Positions 1 through 5,467 of a stretch of 8,583 bases of DNA are shown here, piece by piece. Source of the DNA: JASGDC01 sp047608145. Lineage in GTDB: Bacteria > Actinomycetota > Actinomycetes > Actinomycetales > Micrococcaceae. Position 1 is the first letter of the stretch; each line of letters begins with the position of its first letter. The notes below the pieces were generated by a model. The model was given only the letters and a program-made list of their open reading frames with translations, was not told where the DNA came from and ran no database searches. The position numbers and the translations under genes are program-made. The stretch lies in assembly GCA_047608145.1 (NCBI GenBank), contig JASGDC010000040.1:1-8583 (forward strand). Reading direction: 5' to 3'.

Positions 1-84
1 CAAATAGGGCCAAAAGAAATCGACAAATCATACCAAACAATCAGATACAAAGGAGGTGCAATCTGGGCCAACACAACCGAGTAA
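1..84 (+). CDS. C-terminal tail of an unidentified coding sequence (partial, weak)
   Basis: The first frame is open from the window edge to a TAA at 82-84 and would encode 27 residues ending in AIWANTTE. I do not recognise the product. It uses AGA, ATA and GGA codons that the nearby aceE avoids, which would fit a foreign or weakly expressed gene, but the fragment is too short to be sure it is coding. A second frame (3-131, ending TAG at 129-131) is also open and reads less like a protein because it is rich in Asn, Gln and Arg. The frame lies just 3' of a tRNA gene, a common place for integrated elements. Nothing visible identifies an integrase or transposase. Confidence 0.22.
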   Translation, partial: QIGPKEIDKSYQTIRYKGGAIWANTTE

Positions 85-144
85 CACACTCGAACCAACA
101 ACACATTATGGCCTATAAGTCAAAATTGTAGATGAATTAAAAAA

Positions 145-167
145 GTGTCTGAATGGTGTCTGAAATG
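145..167. repeat. Tandem 11-12 bp direct repeat (GTGTCTGAA(A)TG)
   Basis: GTGTCTGAATG at 145-155 is followed directly by GTGTCTGAAATG at 156-167, which differs by one inserted A. The repeat lies between the end of the partial reading frame and the tRNA terminator. It could be a degraded mobile-element end or a protein-binding site. No matching inverted copy is visible elsewhere in the window, so its role is unknown. Confidence 0.5.
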
Positions 168-194
168 TGCGTAAAGACATCATTTTACATAACA

Positions 195-229
195 AGAAAG
201 CTTCAAACTTTTAAAGTTTGAAGCTTTCT
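195..229 (-). terminator. Hairpin terminator downstream of tRNA-Val
   Basis: Positions 195-229 form a nearly perfect inverted repeat centred on 212: AGAAAGCTTCAAAC pairs with GTTTGAAGCTTTCT, and the A/T-rich centre can extend the pairing. On the minus strand it begins 7 bases after the tRNA discriminator base and is followed by TTGTTATG, only a weak T-tract. The symmetry means it could also act on plus-strand transcripts arriving from the left. Confidence 0.7.
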
Positions 230-236
230 CATATTG

Positions 237-309
237 TGGGCCCTACCGGGATCGAACCGATGACACCCACGGTGTAAACGTGGTGCTCTACCAGCTGAGC
301 TAAAGGCCC
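237..309 (-). tRNA. tRNA-Val (anticodon UAC)
   Basis: The minus strand folds into a complete 73-nt cloverleaf. The acceptor stem GGGCCTT pairs with AGGGCCC, including one G-U pair. The D-arm begins GCTCAGC. The anticodon stem CCACG/CGTGG closes the seven-base loop TTTACAC, giving anticodon TAC, which reads GUA valine codons. The T-arm ATCGG-TTCGATC-CCGGT carries the canonical TTCGA loop. The discriminator base is A and the next bases are CAA, so the 3' CCA is not encoded and must be added after transcription. The gene starts 46 bp after the stop codon of the upstream permease, with no obvious terminator between them, and is followed by a hairpin terminator. Confidence 0.96.
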
Positions 310-355
310 GTATCGTACTCTTCACAGGTACTTATAAAATAATAGCATAAGAATT

Positions 356-1756
356 TTATTGTGCAAATTCTTTGCTGTCTGTTTTATTTTCGTTAGAATC
401 AGTGGCTATTTTTAGCAGAGTTTCCTCATGTTTTACTGGAGTTACTTTAACATTGCGTTGCATATAGGCATATATTGGTACTCCTAGGAACGCCATGATT
501 GCACCAAGATATACAGCTTGCTGACCACTTCCCATTAGACCTGAGAATGCGAAGATTAAGGCGCCAACGACAATACCCATATTTTTGCCCCAACCAGAGT
601 GCTTGTTACCTTTTTTAGCTTCGACAAATAGCCAATATAACTGTGCACTTGCAGTGAATATGTATGGAAGTACCGTTACGGTTACTGCTAAGGCAACCAT
701 TGTTTGGAACACTTGGGCAAATTCGGTATAGGCAAAGACCAACAAAAGTGAAGGGAAAATAGTTGAAATAACTACGCCTGTTGTTGGAACGTTCTTTTTG
801 TTAAGGTTTGCGAACACTTTAGGGAAAAGGCCATTAGAGGCTGCCTCAGCAGGAACTTCAGCAGTAATTAAAATCCAACCTACTAGTAGTCCGAAACAAG
901 AGAAAATTGCGATAACTGCGACTGCGTTACCTGACCAAGTACCACCGAATATTGCGTTAGTTGAATCTACGAAAGGAGCAGTAGATTTCACTAGCTTATC
1001 GTGAGGCACTGTGCCCATAACACCTACGAGTGTTACCAAGTAAAGTAGGGCAGTTAAACCAATCCCGTACATAGTTGCTTTAGGCACATTTTTCTTTGGG
1101 TTTCTTACTCTAGCTGTAATTGCAGAAATTGATTCTACACCTAGATAAGAATAAATACAGATTGCTGCTGCTAATAACATAGCTTCAGGTGCTGGTTCAC
1201 CTGAAGGGTTAAATGCCCCAAAGTTTGCAGCCTTCATATGGAATAGTCCTAATACGCCAACCAATAAAATTGGAATGTATTTTATAACTGTAAAGGCAAA
1301 TTGAATATTTCCCATATTTTTAATACCAGTTAATGTAATTATTGCAGGAACCCAAATTCCGACTAACCCAATTAAAATTGAGCCAATTGGATTGTGATCT
1401 TTATTTATGAAGGTTTCAACATAACCAACCATCGCAACTGTTACTGCGGCAGTTGCTACCCAGGATGCAATCCAAACACACCAAGCAACTAGGAAGCCGG
1501 CGAAGTCTCCGAAAGCCTCTTGAGCGAATACATATTCACCACCGGAACGCTTGTTCTTCTTTGAAAGCAAGCTAAAAGTCCCAGCTAAACAAAAAGCGCC
1601 TACAGAGACAACTGTAAACGCTATTAGAGACAGGGGACCATACGCGGCCATTGCACTTGGGAGGCTAAATACGCCAGACCCAATAATAGAACCCATTACC
1701 AGAGTCGTCGCTACTGGGAGACCAACAGTCTCATCTTTCTCTATATTTTTTTTCAT
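356..1756 (-). CDS. APC-superfamily basic amino acid/polyamine antiporter-like permease (copy P1)
   Basis: This 466-aa polytopic membrane protein has about 12 hydrophobic segments and belongs to the APC superfamily. By eye it aligns throughout with the arginine/agmatine antiporter AdiC and resembles ArcD-type arginine/ornithine exchangers. Residues 26-28 are the GSG backbone-binding motif of TM1. Glu208 and Trp294 match AdiC Glu208 (proton coupling) and Trp293. Val94 and Tyr202 stand where AdiC has Tyr93 and Trp202, so the pocket differs and the substrate cannot be fixed. Motif YLGVESISA (204-212) and the following RNPKKNVPKAT are typical of the family. It is about 80% identical to P2 over 450 ungapped positions (hand count). 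The ATG start aligns exactly with those of P2 and P3, and there is no good Shine-Dalgarno sequence. The variable tail (residues 451-466) is hydrophilic. No arginine deiminase or decarboxylase gene is in view. Confidence 0.9.
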   Translation of the reverse strand: MKKNIEKDETVGLPVATTLVMGSIIGSGVFSLPSAMAAYGPLSLIAFTVVSVGAFCLAGTFSLLSKKNKRSGGEYVFAQEAFGDFAGFLVAWCVWIASWVATAAVTVAMVGYVETFINKDHNPIGSILIGLVGIWVPAIITLTGIKNMGNIQFAFTVIKYIPILLVGVLGLFHMKAANFGAFNPSGEPAPEAMLLAAAICIYSYLGVESISAITARVRNPKKNVPKATMYGIGLTALLYLVTLVGVMGTVPHDKLVKSTAPFVDSTNAIFGGTWSGNAVAVIAIFSCFGLLVGWILITAEVPAEAASNGLFPKVFANLNKKNVPTTGVVISTIFPSLLLVFAYTEFAQVFQTMVALAVTVTVLPYIFTASAQLYWLFVEAKKGNKHSGWGKNMGIVVGALIFAFSGLMGSGQQAVYLGAIMAFLGVPIYAYMQRNVKVTPVKHEETLLKIATDSNENKTDSKEFAQ

Positions 1757-1774
1757 AATAGAACCTATAGTATA
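1757..1774 (-). promoter_or_regulatory. P1 promoter, probably leaderless: TATAGG exactly 7 nt before ATG
   Basis: On the minus strand TATAGG (1769-1764) is followed by seven bases and then the ATG at 1756. An overlapping TATACT lies at 1774-1769. A -10 element this close puts the transcription start at or next to the A of the ATG. The only purine run is AGG inside the same box. P2 and P3 have the same geometry and lack any Shine-Dalgarno sequence. The -35 region is poorly defined. Confidence 0.5.
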
Positions 1775-1794
1775 GTAATATCAATTTTTAATTA

Positions 1795-1808
1795 TGCATA
1801 AATATGCT
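1795..1808. promoter_or_regulatory. Palindromic operator-like site TGCATAAATATGCT upstream of P1
   Basis: GCATAAATATGC (1796-1807) is an inverted repeat with only its central base pair mismatched, about 40 bp upstream of the P1 start and just beyond the expected -35 position. A near-identical site lies upstream of P2. The GCAT-N4-ATGC form resembles the mycobacterial ArgR ARG box as I remember it (TTGCATAACGATGCAA). Control by ArgR is inference only. Confidence 0.4.
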
Positions 1809-1855
1809 CATTGTCGTAAAAAGTTAGAAATTTTAATCGTATAATATCAGATTTT

Positions 1856-1911
1856 AGCTAAGGGCAAAGAAAAAGAACTAATGTACTAGTTCTTTTTCTT
1901 TGCCCTTAGCT
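1856..1911 (-). terminator. 25-bp perfect hairpin terminator overlapping the P2 stop codon
   Basis: Bases 1856-1880 pair perfectly with 1887-1911 around the six-base loop ATGTAC. Within it, the inner stem GAACTA/TAGTTC is followed by TTTTTCTTTG, the usual stem-plus-T-tract form, and the symmetry makes it work on either strand. One arm (1887-1911) lies in the P2 coding sequence, the loop encodes its last two residues, and the TAG stop falls in the other arm (1878-1880). It separates P2 from the P1 promoter. Such a long stem could also be an RNase III substrate. Confidence 0.8.
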
Positions 1912-3269
1912 TCATTAACAGTAATAAACAAAGTTTCTTCATGTTGGATTGGCTTTATATCAGCTTTCCGATGCATGTACGCATACATTGGTACTCCTAA
2001 GAATGCCATGATTGCACCGAGGTATACCGCTTGCTGACCACTACCAAGTAAACCAGAGAAAGTGAATATTAAAGCACCGATAACTATGACCATATTTTTC
2101 ACAAGACCAGGATGCTTTTTTCCTTCTCTTGCTTCAATAAATAACCAGTATAGTTGGGCACTTGCAGTGAAAACAAATGGAATTACTGAAGCAGTTACTG
2201 ACAATACCACCATAGATTGGAATACTTGATCAAATTCTGTGTAAGAGAAGATAATCAATAGCGATGGGAATATTGAACAGATAATAATTCCTGTAACTGG
2301 GATTTTCTTTTTGTTAAGGTTTGCGAAAGCTTTCGGGAATAGGCCATCATTTGCAGCTTCTGCTGGAATTTCAGCTGTAACTAAAATCCAACCTACTAGT
2401 AGTCCGAAACAAGAGAAAATTGCGATAACTGCTATTGCATTCCCTGACCAAGTACCACCGAATATTGCGTTAGTTGAATCTACGAAAGGAGCAGTAGAGT
2501 TAACTAGTTTATCGTGTGGCACAGTTCCCATAATGCCTACTAGTGCAACTAAGTAAAGTAGTGCTGTTAAGCCAATACCAATCATCGTAGCTTTTGGTAC
2601 ATTTTTCTCTGGATTCTTAACCCTTGCAGTAATCGCTGAAATAGATTCGATACCTAGGTAAGAATAAATACAAACTGCCGCCGCAGCGATAAGTGCCTTT
2701 GGAATTGAATCACCTGAAGGGTTAAATTCGCCGAAGTTTGCTGCTTTCATATGGAAAAGCCCCAAGAACCCTACTAGAAGGATAGGTATGTATTTCAAGA
2801 TTGTGAAGACGAATTGAATCTTTGCCATATTTTTAATACCAGTCAATGTGATTGCAGCTGGTATCCAAACTCCAAATAGTCCAATGATGATTGACCCAAT
2901 AGGATTGTGGTCTTTGTTAATGAATACCTCAATATAGCCAATCATTGCAGTAGTGACGGCGGCAGTTGCTACCCAGGATGCAATCCAAACACACCAAGCA
3001 ACTAGGAAGCCGGCAAAGTCACCAAAAGCTTCTTGAGCAAAGACGTATTCACCACCAGAACGCTTATTCTTTTTAGAAAGTAAACTAAATGTCCAAGCCA
3101 AACAAAAAGCGCCAACAGTTACAACTGCGAACGCTATAAGCGATAATGGACCAAAGGTGGCCATCGCGCTTGGGAGGCTAAATATACCAGAACCAATAAT
3201 AGAACCCATTACGAGGGTAGTTGCTGCAGGAAGACCTATGGTCTCGTTTTTCTTAGAATTTTTTTCCAT
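1878..3269 (-). CDS. APC-superfamily basic amino acid/polyamine antiporter-like permease (copy P2)
   Basis: This 463-aa paralog of P1 has the same ungapped core through residue 450 and about 12 membrane segments. It keeps GSG at 26-28, Val94, Tyr202, Glu208 and Trp294, so its predicted pocket matches P1 at every AdiC-derived position checked. Overlapping or very similar substrates are therefore likely. Three tracts of 51-56 nt are identical to P1 at the DNA level, third codon positions included, which suggests gene conversion. The last 12 residues (NEAKGKEKELVH) have no counterpart in P1 or P3 and are mostly encoded by one arm of the terminator hairpin. The ATG aligns with the starts of P1 and P3. 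The gene has its own TATAGT promoter and ARG-box-like palindrome, so it need not be co-transcribed with P3. Confidence 0.9.
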   Translation of the reverse strand: MEKNSKKNETIGLPAATTLVMGSIIGSGIFSLPSAMATFGPLSLIAFAVVTVGAFCLAWTFSLLSKKNKRSGGEYVFAQEAFGDFAGFLVAWCVWIASWVATAAVTTAMIGYIEVFINKDHNPIGSIIIGLFGVWIPAAITLTGIKNMAKIQFVFTILKYIPILLVGFLGLFHMKAANFGEFNPSGDSIPKALIAAAAVCIYSYLGIESISAITARVKNPEKNVPKATMIGIGLTALLYLVALVGIMGTVPHDKLVNSTAPFVDSTNAIFGGTWSGNAIAVIAIFSCFGLLVGWILVTAEIPAEAANDGLFPKAFANLNKKKIPVTGIIICSIFPSLLIIFSYTEFDQVFQSMVVLSVTASVIPFVFTASAQLYWLFIEAREGKKHPGLVKNMVIVIGALIFTFSGLLGSGQQAVYLGAIMAFLGVPMYAYMHRKADIKPIQHEETLFITVNEAKGKEKELVH

Positions 3270-3287
3270 AATTGCAACTATAGTATA
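3270..3287 (-). promoter_or_regulatory. P2 promoter, probably leaderless: TATAGT exactly 7 nt before ATG
   Basis: On the minus strand TATAGT (3282-3277) is followed by TGCAATT and then the ATG at 3269, with an overlapping TATACT at 3287-3282. No Shine-Dalgarno-like sequence occurs in the 20 bases before the start. The spacing equals that of P1 and P3. Confidence 0.55.
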
Positions 3288-3301
3288 AATATCCTCAACT
3301 G

Positions 3302-3315
3302 TGCATAATTATGCT
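3302..3315. promoter_or_regulatory. Palindromic operator-like site TGCATAATTATGCT upstream of P2
   Basis: GCATAATTATGC (3303-3314) is a perfect 12-bp palindrome that overlaps the expected -35 position, 20 bp upstream of the P2 TATAGT box. It differs from the P1 site by one base in 14. Its position suits a repressor. The resemblance to actinobacterial ARG boxes would fit control by arginine, but that link is inferred. No comparable palindrome precedes P3. Confidence 0.45.
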
Positions 3316-3319
3316 GAAA

Positions 3320-3340
3320 TTTTTTAAAACTTTTAAAAAA
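3320..3340. repeat. A/T-only perfect inverted repeat between P3 and P2
   Basis: TTTTTTAAAA (3320-3329) and TTTTAAAAAA (3331-3340) form a perfect 10-bp inverted repeat around a single C. It begins 7 bases after the P3 stop on the minus strand. With no G-C pairs in the stem it would be a weak terminator. It may instead be an A/T-rich curved upstream element for the P2 promoter. Confidence 0.5.
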
Positions 3341-3347
3341 AGATTAT

Positions 3348-4694
3348 TTAAAATAAATTTTCCTCATGATGCACTGCAGGTTTCTCAGCATTTCTATGGG
3401 TATACGCATATATAGGTACTCCTAGGAATGCCATAATTGAACCTAAATATACTGCTTGCTGGCCACTACCTAGTAAACCTGAGAATACGAATATTAATGC
3501 GCCGACTACTATAACCATATTTTTTACAAAACCTGGTTGCTCATTACCTTTTTTGGCTTCGATAAATAACCAATATAACTGGGCGCTAGCTGTAAATAGA
3601 TAAGGGATTACAGCGGTAGTTACTGATAATACTACTATTGTTTCAAACACTTGTTCAAACTTTGTGTAAGAGAAGATAAGCAATAGTGAAGGAAAAAATG
3701 TTGAAATAACTATGCCGGTTACGGGAATATTTTTCTTATTAAGACTGGCAAATGATTTTGGGAAAAGTCCATTTGTAGCTGCTTCTGCTGGAATTTCAGC
3801 AGTTACTAAGATCCAGCCAACTAACATACCAAAACATGAGAACATCGCAATTAGGGCTATTACATTTCCTGACCAAGTGCCGCCAAATATTGCATTAGTT
3901 GATTCGACAAAAGGAGCAGTGGAATTCATCAAGGTATTACGAGGTACTGTCCCCATTACCCCTACAAGAGCTGCTATATATACTAGTGCGCTTAATCCAA
4001 TTCCAATCATAGTTGCTTTAGGGACATTCTTTTTAGGATCTTCAATTCGGGCAGTTACTGCAGAAACAGCTTCAATTCCGAGATATGAAAAAATACAAAT
4101 AGCAGCCGCAGCAAATAGTGCCTCAACAACTGGTTCTCCCGAAGGATTAAATGTGCCGAAGTTGGCTGTCTTCATATTGAATAACCCTAGGAAACTAACT
4201 AACAAAATTGGAATATACTTTAATACCGTAAGAATAAACTGTACTTTTGCCATTTTTTTAACACCAGTGATTACGATAATTGCTGGTATCCAAATTCCAA
4301 CAAGTGCAATAATAATTGAGCCAACTGGATTGTGACTCTTATTTACAAATGTTTCAGCGTAACCCACCATTGCAGAAGTCACAGCTGCAGAGGATGCCCA
4401 AGCTCCAATCCAAAAACACCAAGCAACTAGAAAGCCAGCGAAGTCGCCAAAAGCTTCTTGGGTAAAAACATAAACACCGCCAGAACGCTTATTGTTTTTT
4501 GAAAGTAGACTAAAGGTCCATGATAAACAGAAAGCTCCAATGGACACTAAAGCGAAAGCAATAATAGATAATGGTCCGTACTTAGCCATTGCACTTGGCA
4601 AGGTAAATATGCCTGCCCCGATAATGGAACCCATTACTAGGGTAGTTGCTACAGGTAGACCTATAGTCTCTTTTTTCATAGCATTTTCTTTCAT
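3348..4694 (-). CDS. APC-superfamily basic amino acid/polyamine antiporter-like permease (copy P3, divergent pocket)
   Basis: This 448-aa permease aligns without gaps to P1 and P2 over nearly its whole length but is the most divergent of the three. Glu208 and Trp294 are kept. The TM1 motif is GAG instead of GSG (Ala27), position 94 is Phe where P1 and P2 have Val, and position 202 is Phe where they have Tyr. All three positions correspond to substrate-contact sites in AdiC, so a different or broader substrate is likely. It ends soon after the conserved HHEENLF and lacks the extra C-terminal tail of the others. The first ATG (4694-4692) is chosen over Met6 because it gives the same N-terminal length as the paralogs and lies exactly 7 nt after TATAGT. 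It is the first gene of the tandem array, 169 bp downstream of the DUF3052 gene. Confidence 0.9.
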   Translation of the reverse strand: MKENAMKKETIGLPVATTLVMGSIIGAGIFTLPSAMAKYGPLSIIAFALVSIGAFCLSWTFSLLSKNNKRSGGVYVFTQEAFGDFAGFLVAWCFWIGAWASSAAVTSAMVGYAETFVNKSHNPVGSIIIALVGIWIPAIIVITGVKKMAKVQFILTVLKYIPILLVSFLGLFNMKTANFGTFNPSGEPVVEALFAAAAICIFSYLGIEAVSAVTARIEDPKKNVPKATMIGIGLSALVYIAALVGVMGTVPRNTLMNSTAPFVESTNAIFGGTWSGNVIALIAMFSCFGMLVGWILVTAEIPAEAATNGLFPKSFASLNKKNIPVTGIVISTFFPSLLLIFSYTKFEQVFETIVVLSVTTAVIPYLFTASAQLYWLFIEAKKGNEQPGFVKNMVIVVGALIFVFSGLLGSGQQAVYLGSIMAFLGVPIYAYTHRNAEKPAVHHEENLF

Positions 4695-4707
4695 AGTGGA
4701 AACTATA
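4695..4707 (-). promoter_or_regulatory. P3 promoter, probably leaderless: TATAGT exactly 7 nt before ATG
   Basis: On the minus strand TATAGT (4707-4702) is followed by TTTCCACT-type sequence, seven bases in all, and the ATG at 4694. There is no Shine-Dalgarno sequence. Sequence further upstream has diverged from P1 and P2 and lacks the GCAT-N4-ATGC palindrome, so survival of this box and its spacing stands out. The rest of 4708-4863 shows no other clear element. Confidence 0.5.
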
Positions 4708-4863
4708 GTAGTTCATAATAAAGTACAAGAAAATACCTTATTTGTAAAACAGTGAAACCATCAAAGTATTGGTTGATCAGATAGCACCTAAACACACATA
4801 CTAGAAAGAACGAGTGACAACTATTAGGAGAATCCCAAAATTAAAGAATTTTTAGTTAATGTT

Positions 4864-5286
4864 TTAACGTTTTGTTCGGCTTACTAAACCAGTCATAATC
4901 CAGTCTTCAGAAGCGTTAACTGCTGAAAGTGCATTCATGCCAGTGGTATTTGCAGCCTCTTGAATATCAGAAGGCGGTACATAATTTTCACGACCATGCT
5001 TTGGAGTAAAAATCCAGATATGGGCACCATCATTAAGAGTAGTCATGATATCAACGACCATATCAGTAAGCTCAGTACTGTCACCATCTTCTTCACGCCA
5101 CCACAATAACGCAGCATCTACTACTTCTTGGTCATCTTCATATAGAAGTTCAGAGTCAATAGTGCCTTCAATTACATCTCTGATAGTGAAATCAACATCA
5201 TCATCGTAACCGAACTCTTGTACTAGATCACCTTTTTTTAGGTCTAGTTTTTGCATTGCGTATTCCACATGCGCTGTGTCTACCAC
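4864..5286 (-). CDS. DUF3052-type conserved actinobacterial protein
   Basis: This is a 140-aa acidic, soluble protein with no signal peptide or membrane segment. It matches the DUF3052 family as I recall it: an N-terminal KLDLKKGDLVQEFGYDDDVD (residues 13-32), a central LLWWREEDGD (60-69), and a TPKHGRENYV segment (94-103) followed by a conserved SDIQEAA. Its molecular function is unknown. Homologs near aceE occur in other actinobacteria (from memory, the mycobacterial Rv2239c/aceE neighbourhood), so a link to pyruvate metabolism is possible but unproven. The start is GTG at 5286-5284, supported by a perfect AAGGAG seven bases upstream. It is transcribed divergently from aceE across 181 bp. 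No clear terminator follows it before P3. Confidence 0.85.
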   Translation of the reverse strand: MVDTAHVEYAMQKLDLKKGDLVQEFGYDDDVDFTIRDVIEGTIDSELLYEDDQEVVDAALLWWREEDGDSTELTDMVVDIMTTLNDGAHIWIFTPKHGRENYVPPSDIQEAANTTGMNALSAVNASEDWIMTGLVSRTKR

Positions 5287-5293
5287 CTAAGTA

Positions 5294-5299
5294 CTCCTT
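5294..5299 (-). promoter_or_regulatory. Strong Shine-Dalgarno AAGGAG fixing the DUF3052 GTG start
   Basis: On the minus strand AAGGAG (5299-5294) is separated by TACTTAG from the GTG start. It decides the start codon and contrasts with the permease genes, which have no such site. Confidence 0.8.
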
Positions 5300-5372
5300 G
5301 TTTTATAAACACTTCGATAAGAAACATACTAAATTATTTTTGCATTTTTTGACGTAGCCACGCATAAAAATT

Positions 5373-5406
5373 ACTAATTTAGATAAACATGACTAATTTA
5401 GATAAA
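5373..5406. repeat. Two 15-bp direct repeats (ACTAATTTAGATAAA) upstream of aceE
   Basis: ACTAATTTAGATAAA occurs at 5373-5387 and again, identically, at 5392-5406, a period of 19 bp (just under two helical turns). A looser match, ACTAAATT, lies at 5328-5335. The pair sits in the aceE/DUF3052 divergent region, just upstream of the candidate aceE -10 box, so it is a plausible binding site for a regulator of one or both genes. I do not recognise the motif as a known corynebacterial or mycobacterial operator. Confidence 0.6.
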
Positions 5407-5418
5407 AGTGAGAGAATA

Positions 5419-5424
5419 TATAGT
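5419..5424 (+). promoter_or_regulatory. Candidate aceE -10 element TATAGT
   Basis: TATAGT at 5419-5424 is the same hexamer as in the permease promoters and would give a leader of roughly 37 nt before the aceE GTG. The expected -35 region falls inside the second 15-bp repeat and has no consensus hexamer, which fits activator-dependent control. An alternative is TTGACG at 5349-5354 with a poor -10 near 5372. Confidence 0.35.
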
Positions 5425-5467
5425 GAGATTACTTATGACCTAATATTATTGAAACGAGGTACGACAA

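Noticed and set aside
49..57. AAGGAGGTG, a perfect Shine-Dalgarno match
   Set aside because: No ATG, GTG or TTG start lies 5-12 bases downstream with an open frame behind it. It is more simply Lys-Gly-Gly codons in the first-frame fragment.
1792..1801. TTATGCATAA palindrome overlapping the P1 operator-like site
   Set aside because: It is a by-product of the A/T-rich sequence around GCAT and is not preserved upstream of P2, unlike the GCAT-N4-ATGC site.
3712..4335. A 207-codon plus-strand open frame antisense to permease P3, with similar shorter ones opposite P1 and P2
   Set aside because: They mirror the permease codons, recur at equivalent positions only because the sense genes are paralogs, and have low-complexity products with no ribosome binding site.
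4795..4863. A terminator downstream of the DUF3052 gene
   Set aside because: The sequence after the stop is A/T rich, but I could not find a stem with a following T-tract.
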